This document shows, one piece after another, positions 17,238-25,651 of a stretch of DNA of 53,406 bases. The notes beneath the pieces are model-generated. The model made no database searches. It was not told the origin of the DNA and saw only the letters and a program-made list of their open reading frames with translations. The DNA is from JAHIYG01 sp041306075. GTDB lineage: Archaea; Altiarchaeota; Altiarchaeia; IMC4; SCGC-AAA252-I15. The position numbers were made by a program, and so were the translations under genes. The stretch spans positions 1 through 53,406 of the forward strand of contig JBFYKH010000019.1 of assembly GCA_041306075.1 (NCBI GenBank), read 5' to 3'. Every line of letters begins with the position of its first letter. Positions within the stretch are counted from its first letter, which is position 1.

Positions 17238-18407
17238 ATGGAGGTCGGGGTCGTCGGGAAGCCGAACGTTGGCAAGAGCACGCTCTTCAAGGCGCTGACG
17301 CTCGCCGACGCCGAGATAGCGAACTTCCCGTTCACCACCATCAAGGCCAACGTGGGCGTCGGCTACGTGAGGAGCGAGTGCCCGTGCAGGAGGGCGGGGG
17401 TCACGTGCAACCCGAGGAACAGCGTCTGCCGGAACGGGCAGCGGTTCACGCCCGTGAAGCTAATCGACGTCGCAGGCCTCGTGCCGGGGGCGCACGAGGG
17501 CAGGGGGATGGGCAACCAGTTCCTCGACGACCTGAGGCAGGCGGACGCCCTCATACACGTCGTGGACATATCCGGCGGCACCGACGAGAAGGGGGAGCCG
17601 GCGGATGGCCACGACCCCGAGGAGGACATAAGGTTCCTGGTGGAGGAGATAGACCTGTGGTTCGCGGGCATAGTCAGGAAGAACTGGGCGACCGTGAGGG
17701 GCAAGGTGAAGCACGATAACAGGAAGCTCCTCGTCGAGCTTGCGGGAGTGCTCGCCGGCCTCGGTATCCGGGAGACTCACATCAAACGGGCGCTCGACGA
17801 GGCCAACCTCGCTGGCAACAACGACTGGTCTGACGGGGACTGCGACAGGTTCGCGGTGAAGCTGAGGGAGATTTCAAAGCCTATCATAATCGCCGCCAAC
17901 AAGATAGACCGCGGGGCCGGGAACTACGAGAGGCTGAAGGGCAAGTACGGGATGGTGCCCGTCTGCGCGGAGGCGGAGCTCGCCCTCAGGGAGGCGGACA
18001 AGCACGGCCTCATAGAGTACGTGCCGGGGGACGGCTCCTTCAAGGTCGTCGGGGAGCTGGACGAGAGGAGGGGGAAGGCTCTCAGGTACATCGACGAGAG
18101 GATACTGAAGGCGTGGGGCGGGACCGGCGCCCAGGAGATACTCAACAGGGCGGTCCTCGGGACCCTCGGCCTCATCACCGTGTACCCGGTGGAGAACGAG
18201 GGGAAGATGGCGGACGGGAAGGGGGCGGTCCTGCCGGACAGCCACCTGATGCCGAAGGACTCCACAGCCCTCGACCTCGCGTACAAGATACACACGGACA
18301 TAGGCGACAAGTTCATCGGGGCAGTGGACGCGAAGACGAAGATGAAGGTCGGCAGGGAACACAAGCTCAAAGACGGGGACGTCATAAAGATAATAGCCGG
18401 GCGATGA
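17238..18407 (+). CDS. YchF/Obg-like GTPase with C-terminal TGS domain
   Basis: 389 aa. G1 GKPNVGKST (7-15), switch region FPFTTIKANVGVG, G3 DVAGLVPGAHEGRG, G4 ANKID (~217-221) and a TGS domain at the end (DSTALDLAYKIHTDIG ... DGDVIKIIAG). This is the YchF-related archaeal group of Obg-like translation-associated P-loop proteins. Unlike bacterial YchF and human OLA1, which have NxxE and prefer ATP, G4 here is the standard NKxD expected for GTP. A Cys-rich insert (ECPCRRAGVTCNP) after the switch is also visible. It starts directly after the preceding stop. Confidence 0.92.
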   Translation: MEVGVVGKPNVGKSTLFKALTLADAEIANFPFTTIKANVGVGYVRSECPCRRAGVTCNPRNSVCRNGQRFTPVKLIDVAGLVPGAHEGRGMGNQFLDDLRQADALIHVVDISGGTDEKGEPADGHDPEEDIRFLVEEIDLWFAGIVRKNWATVRGKVKHDNRKLLVELAGVLAGLGIRETHIKRALDEANLAGNNDWSDGDCDRFAVKLREISKPIIIAANKIDRGAGNYERLKGKYGMVPVCAEAELALREADKHGLIEYVPGDGSFKVVGELDERRGKALRYIDERILKAWGGTGAQEILNRAVLGTLGLITVYPVENEGKMADGKGAVLPDSHLMPKDSTALDLAYKIHTDIGDKFIGAVDAKTKMKVGREHKLKDGDVIKIIAGR

Positions 18408-18420
18408 GGCGTTCTTCTAC

Positions 18421-18428
18421 GTTAAATA
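18421..18428 (+). promoter_or_regulatory. TATA box for the 18450 gene
   Basis: GTTAAATA, 22-29 nt before the ATG at 18450. Confidence 0.5.
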
Positions 18429-18449
18429 TCTGCGCTGCGGGGTATTATC

Positions 18450-19097
18450 ATGGCATCCTCCTCCGGACAAAACAGGAAAGCCGTCGTTTTCGGCGTCAGG
18501 CACTATGACGTCCTAGAGGACCGGGATGAGCTTGCTGCTGACAGGAGAGCCCTACTGAAGGCCTTGGGGGTGTTGGATGGGGCGAGGAGGATGTTTTTCG
18601 AGGGGACTTCGGGGGACATCGACGTCATGGTCAAGGTCAAGGACAATCAGCTTGGCAGCATCGACCCCCATGTGGGGGCAGTCAATTACGCGTTGTCGAG
18701 GGGGTGGGAACTTGTGCCTTTGGACAAGGAGTCGCACAGGAACTTGGTGTTGTCCGGGCGGATGGACACGGACGACCACAGGTTTGAGGCGGTGAGTTTC
18801 GACCGGAACGCCCCCTACACGGTCATGAAGAACTACCTGGTGCATAATGTCCGGGAGCGCTCGTGGGCTCTGAAGGCGAAGCGGGAGAGGATGGGCGCCG
18901 GGGATATAGCAGTCATGCACCAGATGCACGTCAAGGGTTTTCTCAAGGAGACGGGACTTGACGCCGACGTCGTCTGGATAAGCCGGATAACCGAGAAAGA
19001 CCACCCGGAGGTCTTCGAGCGGCTGTCGACGGCGGAGGTCGAGTCCTTGCATGAGCAAAGGGCCAAGAGCAGAAGGAGGCCGCCGGCAAAAAACTGA
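18450..19097 (+). CDS. Uncharacterised soluble protein, possibly TraB/Tiki-like
   Basis: 215 aa, no membrane segment, basic tail. An N-terminal strand and charged motif (VVFGVRHYDVLEDRDE), RRMFFEG, then LVPLDKESHRNLV, the helix NVRERSWALKAKRERMG and the strand-turn IAVMHQMHVKGFLKE. This order (N-terminal strand with His, a Glu-ending strand, an R-N-x-x helix and a late x-x-H-x-x-G) loosely recalls the TraB/GumN hydrolase-like fold. The similarity is weak and may be wrong; treat as hypothetical. Confidence 0.6.
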   Translation: MASSSGQNRKAVVFGVRHYDVLEDRDELAADRRALLKALGVLDGARRMFFEGTSGDIDVMVKVKDNQLGSIDPHVGAVNYALSRGWELVPLDKESHRNLVLSGRMDTDDHRFEAVSFDRNAPYTVMKNYLVHNVRERSWALKAKRERMGAGDIAVMHQMHVKGFLKETGLDADVVWISRITEKDHPEVFERLSTAEVESLHEQRAKSRRRPPAKN

Positions 19098-19209
19098 GCG
19101 GGCATACTTAACCCGCTTCTAGTTCCGCGATAAGCCCGGTCAGTAGGGACGTCTCAGCCGTCTGGCTCCCTGACGTGTTCTCGCTGCAGATAGGAGAAGA
19201 TGGGTGTGA

Positions 19210-19926
19210 TTACGTGTTTACTAGGGCAGGTATCATGTAGGTTATGCCTGCGATTATGAATACCGCCGCCATTGCCTTGCGCGTCAGCCTTTCGATTGCC
19301 TGTATCCGGTTTATCGCTTTGCCCAGTGTCTTTATGCCCTTGACGAGGAGTATGGAGGACAGTATCACGGGCAGTCCGGTGGCAAGGGCGAACGCCGAGG
19401 GTATGACCACCCCATCATGCGCGTTCAGCGCGAGGGGTATCATCATGCCGAAGTAGAGTACTGCACTGAACGGGCAGAATGCCATGGCGAACAGCACGCC
19501 CAGGAAGAATGCGCCGAGGTGGCCTTTCTCGGCGAGTTTCTCCCTTAGTTTTTCTATCCTCCCGCCGCCAAAACCCAGGTCGATGCTTATTATTTCGAGC
19601 ATTACGAGGCCTGTGATTACCAGCACCGGCCCGAGTAGTTTTTCGCCGTAGGATTGCAGGAACGACGCTATCTGTTGCGTGTTCAAGCCGACGTACACTA
19701 TCAGGCTGGCCAGGCCCGCGTAGGTGATTGTGCGGCCGAGCGTGTACAAGACGCCCAAGAGTATCGTCTGCCTTCCATCCCCCATTTTGCGGGAGATGTA
19801 GGCTATAGCGGTTATGTTCGTGGTGAGCGGGCAGGGGCTTATCGCAGTCATGAGGCCGATGAAGAAGGCCGCTATGACGGCGGTGTTGCTGGCTCCCATC
19901 TGCTCCATGAAAGGCATGAAATCCAT
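19210..19926 (-). CDS. CcdA/DsbD-like ArsG-family membrane protein
   Basis: 238 aa with six to seven helices. The conserved Cys pairs of the CcdA/DsbD electron-transfer family are visible as AISPCPLTTNITAI (helix 1) and MAFCPFSAVLYFGMM (helix 4), related by the usual internal two-fold repeat. Members next to arsenic genes are annotated as ArsG-type permeases. Last gene of the arsenic operon; its ATG lies one base past the stop of the ArsF-like gene. It could carry electrons across the membrane to the ArsF-like thioredoxin-fold protein rather than export arsenicals itself. Confidence 0.8.
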   Translation of the reverse strand: MDFMPFMEQMGASNTAVIAAFFIGLMTAISPCPLTTNITAIAYISRKMGDGRQTILLGVLYTLGRTITYAGLASLIVYVGLNTQQIASFLQSYGEKLLGPVLVITGLVMLEIISIDLGFGGGRIEKLREKLAEKGHLGAFFLGVLFAMAFCPFSAVLYFGMMIPLALNAHDGVVIPSAFALATGLPVILSSILLVKGIKTLGKAINRIQAIERLTRKAMAAVFIIAGITYMIPALVNT

Positions 19927-19927
19927 C

Positions 19928-20491
19928 TTAGCTTAGGTCCCCCTTCAGCCGCTTGCCCAGGACGCCCTTCAGGTAGCTTAGGTAGTCCGCTTCATCGTTT
20001 AGCTTGTACCATATCCTTGTGTCCTCTTCCTTCGTGAACTTCCCATCCTTGTAGACGCCAATCATGAGGGAGGAGCCGGTGGAGCCGTATTTGTCGGTCA
20101 ATTCCGAGTTCTGGGCAAGCTCCACGTTTATGTGCCCAAACGTTAGTTTCCCGGACTCCAGCTCGCCTTTGAAGTACGTGTTCACCGTCTTTTCAGCCAA
20201 GGCCCCGAGGGTCCTGCAGCTTGAGCACTGGCTCGTCCGGTGGAAGTGGTAGACTTCGACCTTGACGTCGTCGGCCGCCTGTCCGCATGCTTCGCCCACG
20301 CCGCATGGGAGGTTTGTTTCAACTGCCAGGGTTGTTGTGGTTGTTGTGGCAGCCGGCTCGCCCCCTGCAGGGAGCATGACGGCGGCTACGACCAGGGCCG
20401 CAAAGACGACGCCTGCCGCTACGAGCAGGCTCCTGCGGCCATTATTTTCCGAGTTCTTCGACGAGTTTTCCGACCTTGTCCTTGATTTCAT
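19928..20491 (-). CDS. ArsF-family thioredoxin-fold protein, membrane-anchored
   Basis: 187 aa. A charged N-terminus, one signal-anchor helix (~20-42), a short Thr-rich linker, an extracytoplasmic C-x4-C pair (CGVGEAC) and a thioredoxin-like domain with VEVYHFHRTSQCSSC (C-x2-C) near residue 90. Proteins of this kind in ars loci are annotated as the ArsF family. With the neighbouring CcdA-like ArsG protein it forms a plausible extracytoplasmic thiol relay. Its first 50 nt overlap the end of arsC. Biochemical role unproven. Confidence 0.78.
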   Translation of the reverse strand: MKSRTRSENSSKNSENNGRRSLLVAAGVVFAALVVAAVMLPAGGEPAATTTTTTLAVETNLPCGVGEACGQAADDVKVEVYHFHRTSQCSSCRTLGALAEKTVNTYFKGELESGKLTFGHINVELAQNSELTDKYGSTGSSLMIGVYKDGKFTKEEDTRIWYKLNDEADYLSYLKGVLGKRLKGDLS

Positions 20492-20840
20492 CCCTTATCC
20501 TCCTGTAATCTTCGATGGGTTTTCCTGCAGGGTCTTCGAGCATCCAGTCGACCGTCTTCTCCGGGGGGGCGGCCGGGCATGATTTGATGCAGCCCATCGT
20601 GATAATCTTCTCAGCGCGCTCTACCATCTCGAAAGTCAGGTTCTTCGGCTTCTGAGAGGATATGTCTATCCCTGTCTCTTTCATGGCCTCGATGGCCAGG
20701 GGCTTTACGGAGTCCGCGACCGCCAGTCCGGCGCTCAATCCAATATATTCCGGATTCTTGTTGAGGCTGTTGAGGAACGCCTCCGCCATCTGGCTCCTCG
20801 CCGAGTTCTCATGGCAGACGAACAGTATGTACTTTTTCAC
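20442..20840 (-). CDS. arsC: Arsenate reductase, low-molecular-weight phosphatase type
   Basis: 132 aa. The P-loop CHENSARS (C-x5-R type) right after the first strand (ILFVCHENSARSQMAEAF) carries the attacking Cys; the redox Cys pair appears at MGCIKSCP and the general-acid region at WMLEDPAGK. This is the thioredoxin-coupled ArsC class, reducing arsenate to arsenite. GTG start chosen because it overlaps the arsM stop as GTGA; the family begins at KKYILFVC. Confidence 0.93.
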   Translation of the reverse strand: MKKYILFVCHENSARSQMAEAFLNSLNKNPEYIGLSAGLAVADSVKPLAIEAMKETGIDISSQKPKNLTFEMVERAEKIITMGCIKSCPAAPPEKTVDWMLEDPAGKPIEDYRRIRDEIKDKVGKLVEELGK

Positions 20841-21580
20841 GGCTTTACCGCCTCCACCTTGATGCTTTCGACCGGCACCCCGCCGTATTGCCTTTCGCTT
20901 ATGTCCTTGTCCTCGGATTTCACGGCGACGCTGAAGCCTGCGTCCTCCATCATCCTCAGGTATTCGTCCTTTAGGACTGCTCCGCTTACGCACCCGACAA
21001 GGAGTTCCTTGTCGCTCCGTTGCGCCTTGGTGAGCTTCTTCAGCAGCACTATGTCGGAGACCAGGAGCCTGCCCCCCTTCCGCAGTACCCGGTAGGCCTC
21101 CCTGAAGACCTTCGGCTTGTCCGGGGACAGGTTGATTACGCAGTTGCTGATGATGAAGTCGACCGAACTGTCATCGACCGGGAGTTTCTCTATGTCCCCA
21201 AGACGGAACTCGACGTTAGCGTACCCGTATTTTCGGGCGTTTTCCCTGGCCTTCTTTATCATCTGCTCGGTCATGTCCACGCCGATTACCCTGCCTGTTT
21301 TTCCGACTTTTCTGGCAGCTATGAAGCAGTCGAGGCCTGCCCCCGAGCCGAGGTCCAGGACGGCGGAGCCCGCCGTCAGTTCGGCGATTGCCATGGGGTT
21401 GCCGCATCCGAGGCCGAGGTTGGCGTCCCGGGCGGCCTCCGTCTCCTCCCTTGAGTAGCCTATAGACGCGGCAATATCTTCTTTGTTTGAAGGGGTGCAC
21501 CCGCACGCGCAGCAGCATCCTGTCTCAGCGACCTTGCCGTAACCTTCCTTGACAATCTTTTTGACATCCTCTTTTTTCAT
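20837..21580 (-). CDS. arsM: Arsenite S-adenosylmethionine methyltransferase
   Basis: 247 aa. SAM-binding VLDLGSGAGLDCF (motif I), VIGVDMTEQMI and SNCVINLSPDKPKVF. The three arsenite-binding Cys of ArsM/AS3MT are in GLGCGNP, SNCVINL and VGCVSGAV, so a full catalytic set is present, plus an unusual N-terminal cluster CCCACGC. It converts As(III) to methylated species. ATG overlaps the arsR stop as ATGA; the downstream overlap with arsC is GTGA. Confidence 0.94.
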   Translation of the reverse strand: MKKEDVKKIVKEGYGKVAETGCCCACGCTPSNKEDIAASIGYSREETEAARDANLGLGCGNPMAIAELTAGSAVLDLGSGAGLDCFIAARKVGKTGRVIGVDMTEQMIKKARENARKYGYANVEFRLGDIEKLPVDDSSVDFIISNCVINLSPDKPKVFREAYRVLRKGGRLLVSDIVLLKKLTKAQRSDKELLVGCVSGAVLKDEYLRMMEDAGFSVAVKSEDKDISERQYGGVPVESIKVEAVKP

Positions 21581-21852
21581 CCTATTCTCCTGATTTTTTC
21601 GGCCGCTTTGATGAGGTCCTTGACAGAATCGTCGGCCAGCCGGTAGTAGACGCTTAACCCTTCCTTGCGCGACTTCAAAAGGCCGGCTTCTTGCAGTATC
21701 TTCAGGTGCGCGGAGGTCGTCGGCTGGCTTTTGCCGGTCTTCGGCATTATCTCGCACACGCACTTCTCGCAGGAGGACAGCATCTTCACTATTCCCAGGC
21801 GGGTCGGGTCGCCCAGCGCCTTGAATATCTTCACTTGCCGCGTCGAATCCAT
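21577..21852 (-). CDS. arsR: ArsR-family metalloregulatory repressor
   Basis: 91 aa winged-helix repressor: KIFKALGDPTRLGIVKML (helices 1-2), the thiol site CEKCVCE in the sensing helix, SQPTTSAHLKILQEAGLL (recognition helix) and a wing RKEGLSVYYRL. The CxxCxC cluster is a probable As(III)/Sb(III) site. It is likely to autoregulate the operon. It lies in the middle of the operon rather than first, three bases after the acr3 stop. Confidence 0.94.
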   Translation of the reverse strand: MDSTRQVKIFKALGDPTRLGIVKMLSSCEKCVCEIMPKTGKSQPTTSAHLKILQEAGLLKSRKEGLSVYYRLADDSVKDLIKAAEKIRRIG

Positions 21853-21855
21853 GGG

Positions 21856-22971
21856 TTATCCTTCGCAAGTTGCGTTATTGAACTCGAATCTCGCCTTGTT
21901 CCGCTTCATTATCCCAACCAGGGAGAGCATGACCGGCACCTCCACGAGGACTCCGACCACGGTCGCAAGCGTGGCTCCCGAGTCCATGCCGAATAGTATC
22001 AGCGCTATCGCGACCGACAGTTCGAAGAAGTTGCTGGCTCCGATGAATGCGGACGGCGCGGCCTCCGCATACGGAATCCTCAGTTTAAGCGCCCCGAAGT
22101 AGCCGAGGTAGAATATGAGGTAGGTCTGGATTACCAGGGGTATCGCGATAAGGATGATGTGCAGTGGGTAGTTGATTACCTTGTCGCCCTGGAAGATGAA
22201 TATCAGGACGAGCGTCACCAGGAGGCCGGCGGGCGTCACCCAGGCTATCTTTTTTATGAACCTCTTTTCGAACCATTCCAGCCCCTTCGCCTTGACGACA
22301 AGATGGCGTGTGGCTGCGGCGAGTGCCAGGGGTATGGCCACGTAGAAGAGGACGGAGAAGAAAATCGTCGCGAATGGTACCGGGAAGTCTGTGGTCACCC
22401 CGAGCAGGAATTTCCCGAGTGGGGCGAACAGGAGCAGTATGACGAGGTCGTTGACGGAAACCTGCACTAGGGCGTAGTCGATGTTCGCCCTTGCAAGATA
22501 CGTCCAGACAAGGACCATCGCCGTGCAGGGTGCGAGACCCAGGAGAATCATTCCCGCGATGTATTCGCTTTGCAGTTCAACCGGGATTATCCACGCGTAG
22601 AGCACCCGCATGAAAAACCACGCGATAATCGCCATGGTGAAGGGCTTGATGGCCCAATTAACCACTAGAGTAAGCCAGAGGGGATTCGCATTCCTTTTGA
22701 CCTTCATTATCTCCTTCAGGCTTATCTTCAGCATGATGGGGTACATCATGGCCAGTAGGACAACAGCAACGGGGATGGAGACGTTCGCTATTTCGAATCC
22801 GCCCAGGGTGGATGCGACGACGGGGAAGAAGTGGCCGATTGCAGTCCCTAAAGTCATGCACACTGCGACCCACACGGAGAGGTACCGGTCGAATATGTTT
22901 AGGGTTCTTTTTTCCTCAGCCGGCTTCGTCCCGGGAATCCCTGCCTGGACGGCTTCGTTCGCCATCCTCAC
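21856..22971 (-). CDS. acr3: ACR3-family arsenite efflux permease
   Basis: 371 aa with ten membrane helices (BART superfamily). Diagnostic ACR3 pieces: VAVCMTLGTAIGHFFP, LLAMMYPIMLKISL, the essential Cys region LGLAPCTAMVLVW and the late FIGASNFFELSVAIAL. It exports arsenite, the product of ArsC, through the membrane. The GTG at 22971 overlaps the permease stop as GTGA, matching the style used by arsC; an ATG at 22965 is the alternative. Confidence 0.94.
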   Translation of the reverse strand: MRMANEAVQAGIPGTKPAEEKRTLNIFDRYLSVWVAVCMTLGTAIGHFFPVVASTLGGFEIANVSIPVAVVLLAMMYPIMLKISLKEIMKVKRNANPLWLTLVVNWAIKPFTMAIIAWFFMRVLYAWIIPVELQSEYIAGMILLGLAPCTAMVLVWTYLARANIDYALVQVSVNDLVILLLFAPLGKFLLGVTTDFPVPFATIFFSVLFYVAIPLALAAATRHLVVKAKGLEWFEKRFIKKIAWVTPAGLLVTLVLIFIFQGDKVINYPLHIILIAIPLVIQTYLIFYLGYFGALKLRIPYAEAAPSAFIGASNFFELSVAIALILFGMDSGATLATVVGVLVEVPVMLSLVGIMKRNKARFEFNNATCEG

Positions 22972-24071
22972 ATGCCTCCGAATATCAGTCCGGCCATCGT
23001 GCTATATCCAATCACCAGCATTGAATAGACTGCTGTCTTCTTCGTGCCGAGCACCGACTTTATCATCAAGAGGCTGGGCAGGCTCAACGAGGGGCCTGAC
23101 AGGAACAGGGCCAGCGCCGGCCCCTGCTGCATACCCTTGCCCATGAACATCTGTATTATCGGGACCTCCGTCAACGTGCTGAAGTACATGAATGCTCCGA
23201 ATATTGAGGCTGTGAGATTACCCACGAGGTCGTTTTGTCCGACAAGCCTTTGGACTAACTCTCTTGGTAGGTAGGGGTCCAGGAACCCCGCGATGAACAC
23301 TCCGATGAAGAGGTAAGGCGTCATGGTCTTGGTGAAGTCCCAGACCTGCGAGAACCACTCATTCCGCTCCTCGGCCCTGAACTTCGTCTTCACGGTGACG
23401 GCAGTCACCAGGGCGAGCAAAAGCATGAGTGCGAGTTTTGCTGTCTGGGCCATCTGCAGGCCGTTGACCACGAGTATCAGGACCATGGAGCCGAAGAATA
23501 TCATTGTCACCGTCTTTGAAAGCTCAAAGCAGCCCTCTCCAGACAACAGATTACCCTGCGACTTTTCCCTCCTGAATATCGCCGCCATCGAAAGGCCGAG
23601 GAGAACGGATAGGATTATTGCGGCGACCGCCCTTGCGAGCCCCATCTTCCACCCGAAGACGCTCCATGTGAGGAAGATGGCGGCGACGTTTATCGCTGGC
23701 CCGGAATACAGGAAGGCTGTTGCGGGGCCGAGGCCTGCGCCCCTCTTGTATATTCCGGCGAATATGGGCATCACAGTGCATGAGCAGACCGCCAGGACGG
23801 TCCCTGAGACGGACGCTATGAGGTATGCCAGGGCCTGGTTGGCTTTGCCGCCGAGATAGCGCAGTACGGCCTCCTTTCTCACGAATACGGCTATGCCCCC
23901 TGCTATGAAGAACGCGGGCACAAGGCATGTGAGGACGTGCTTCTGCGCGTAGTCGTTGAGCATGTATGCGCCGCCCAGAACGGCCTGCTTGAAGGTATCG
24001 CTTCCCGCAGGCATAAAGTATACGCCCAGGAAGAACAGCACCAGGCCGGCGAGTTTGTGCTTCTCATCCAT
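22968..24071 (-). CDS. ArsP-like permease (PF03773/DUF318 type)
   Basis: 367 aa, about ten helices in two homologous halves. Each half carries the family signature: AVCSCTVMPIFAGIYKRGAG with AFLYSGPAIN, and STLTEVPIIQMFMGKGM with LALFLSGPSLSLP. Characterised relatives (ArsP) export trivalent methylated and aromatic arsenicals, which would complement ArsM and ACR3 here. The substrate is inferred from the neighbourhood. Confidence 0.88.
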   Translation of the reverse strand: MDEKHKLAGLVLFFLGVYFMPAGSDTFKQAVLGGAYMLNDYAQKHVLTCLVPAFFIAGGIAVFVRKEAVLRYLGGKANQALAYLIASVSGTVLAVCSCTVMPIFAGIYKRGAGLGPATAFLYSGPAINVAAIFLTWSVFGWKMGLARAVAAIILSVLLGLSMAAIFRREKSQGNLLSGEGCFELSKTVTMIFFGSMVLILVVNGLQMAQTAKLALMLLLALVTAVTVKTKFRAEERNEWFSQVWDFTKTMTPYLFIGVFIAGFLDPYLPRELVQRLVGQNDLVGNLTASIFGAFMYFSTLTEVPIIQMFMGKGMQQGPALALFLSGPSLSLPSLLMIKSVLGTKKTAVYSMLVIGYSTMAGLIFGGM

Positions 24072-24074
24072 CGG

Positions 24075-24311
24075 CTATTTGCCCCCAATCCACGCCTTTA
24101 TTTCATCAGAGGGGGCGATCCTGCCGGAGCACATGATTTTACCGTCCAGGACCAAGGCGGGGGTTATCATCACGCCGTAGGAGACTATCTTGTCCATGTC
24201 AGTGACCTTGATGACCTCGGCCTTCGCGCCGGCCTCCGCCACGGCCTTTTCAGCGTTCTCGGTCAGCTTCTTGCACTTGGGGCAGCCCATGCCAAGAATC
24301 TCAAGTTTCAC
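24075..24311 (-). CDS. Small thioredoxin-like protein, first gene of the ars operon
   Basis: 78 aa redoxin of the MTH895/TM0996-like kind: a C-x2-C motif in LGMGCPKCKKLTENAEKAV, the cis-Pro loop VMITPALVLDG and a late KIMCSG. The GTG at 24311 is preferred because the TATA box is 23-30 nt upstream, so the longer in-frame N-terminus would lie over the promoter. It could recycle ArsC or the ArsF-like protein. Confidence 0.88.
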   Translation of the reverse strand: MKLEILGMGCPKCKKLTENAEKAVAEAGAKAEVIKVTDMDKIVSYGVMITPALVLDGKIMCSGRIAPSDEIKAWIGGK

Positions 24312-24316
24312 GAAGT

Positions 24317-24346
24317 GTATTATAATATTTGGATATATAAATATAC
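24317..24346 (-). promoter_or_regulatory. ars operon promoter with imperfect dyad
   Basis: The TATA box (TATATAAA on plus, 24334-24341; TTTATATA on minus) is 23-30 nt before the GTG start. The 30-nt segment begins GTAT and ends ATAC with an imperfect dyad (about 10 of 15 positions), overlapping the TATA box. That is where an ArsR dimer could block TBP/TFB. The dyad is AT-rich, so chance symmetry is possible. Confidence 0.55.
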
Positions 24347-24389
24347 TTTCAGCCATCGGCAGGCGAAAAGAGCGTTCGGCCGGCGGCGC

Positions 24390-25175
24390 CTACCCGCCTT
24401 CGGCCCACGCGGCCTCCAGTTTCCTCTTGCTGATTTGCAGGTACTCCCGGTCTTCCGCGTGTATCTCGAGGGTTATTGTGCCGTCGTATCCTGCGTCCTT
24501 GAGGGCCGCAACCACGCGCGGCAGCTCGAGCGAGCCGACGCCGAGGGGGAGGTGCTCGTCCTTCCCGCCGTGGTTGTCGTGGAGGTGGACGTGCCGCAGG
24601 TAGGGCTTCAGCTTAGCTATCATGTGGACGACCGTGTCTGTCCTCCTCGCCTTCATGTGGGCGTGGCCGACGTCGAGCGTGAACATGAGGCCGTCGACGG
24701 AGGATAGGAGGCGCCTGAGCTGTTCCGAGCTGAAGTAGTCCTCCTCGAAGTTCTCGAAGCACAGGGTGAGGCCGCGGTCCTTCGCCGACTTCGCGACCGT
24801 CCTGAGGGCGGCCGCCGTCTCCTCAAGCACCTCCTTCTGCTCCCTCTTCAGTTTCATGAAGTCGGGGTGTATCGTCACATGCTCTACGGCGAGGCGGCTG
24901 CACGCGTCGAAGACGCGCTCGCACTCGGCGTAGACCGCCTTCCTGACGGACTCGTACGGGTGGATTATGTTCAGGAACCACGGCATATGGCCGACGAGGC
25001 CGAGATTGTACGAGGAGAGCGCGTCCCGAAGCTCGGGCATGACCGCGTCTATCCTCTCCGGCGTCGCCCCCGGGTACTCGACCGTGAGGTCGACGTAGTC
25101 GAACCCGTACTCCCCGAAGAGCCGCACCTCGTCGACGAGGCTGTTCCGGGGGTTGTTCATCGCGCCGACTTTCAT
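24390..25175 (-). CDS. Sugar-phosphate isomerase/endonuclease IV-like TIM barrel
   Basis: 261 aa of the xylose isomerase-like/AP endonuclease 2 superfamily. Metal-ligand strands visible: TIHPDFMKL, LCFENFEEDYF, FTLDVGHAHMKA, HVHLHDNHGGKDEHLPLG and ITLEIHAED. Superfamily members are isomerases, epimerases or AP endonucleases. The start overlaps the ogt stop by 4 nt and ogt is a DNA repair gene, so a repair role is possible, but the HDN...HLPLG pattern is equally frequent in epimerase-like members. It is the last gene of a long minus-strand series. Confidence 0.82.
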   Translation of the reverse strand: MKVGAMNNPRNSLVDEVRLFGEYGFDYVDLTVEYPGATPERIDAVMPELRDALSSYNLGLVGHMPWFLNIIHPYESVRKAVYAECERVFDACSRLAVEHVTIHPDFMKLKREQKEVLEETAAALRTVAKSAKDRGLTLCFENFEEDYFSSEQLRRLLSSVDGLMFTLDVGHAHMKARRTDTVVHMIAKLKPYLRHVHLHDNHGGKDEHLPLGVGSLELPRVVAALKDAGYDGTITLEIHAEDREYLQISKRKLEAAWAEGG

Positions 25176-25651
25176 CTTCCCATTTCTAAATCAAGGAGTC
25201 TGCGCTTTAAATGCATCCCACCTGAGAATCCGCCCATCCCCCGGGCGGCCACTACGCGGTGGCAGGGGACGATTATGGGGAACGGGTTAGCCGCCATCGC
25301 GGAGCCCGCGGCCCGGGCTGCGCCGGGGGAGCCGGCGGCCAGGGCCAGGGACGAGTACGTCTCCGTCCGCCCATAGGGTATCCTCCTTGCCCGTCGCCAG
25401 ACCCGCATCCGGAAACCGGATGCCCCGGACTTGAGAGCGTAAGCCGAGAGGTCGGGGTTGCCGCCGTCGAAGTATAGCCTGAGGTCGCGGACTATGCGCT
25501 CAAGGAGCGCGTCTTCGGGGCCCGGGTAGCCTTTAACCCCGGACAACGCCCGCCGCCTGCTTGCCACGGGCAGGACGACCTTCGCCACCTTATCCCCCTC
25601 CGTCGCCGCCGCGGCCCAGCCGAACATGGTCTTGAAAGCCTTATACGCCAT
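25172..25651 (-). CDS. ogt: Methylated-DNA-protein-cysteine methyltransferase
   Basis: 159 aa. The active-site motif IVPCHRVV and the preceding helix-turn-helix RIPYGRTETYSSLALAAGSPGAARA with GSAMAANPFP identify an O6-alkylguanine-DNA alkyltransferase, a one-turnover repair protein that takes the alkyl group onto its Cys. A distinctive GMGGFSGGMHLKRRLLDLE follows. The start overlaps the preceding gene by 11 nt. Confidence 0.93.
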   Translation of the reverse strand: MAYKAFKTMFGWAAAATEGDKVAKVVLPVASRRRALSGVKGYPGPEDALLERIVRDLRLYFDGGNPDLSAYALKSGASGFRMRVWRRARRIPYGRTETYSSLALAAGSPGAARAAGSAMAANPFPIIVPCHRVVAARGMGGFSGGMHLKRRLLDLEMGR

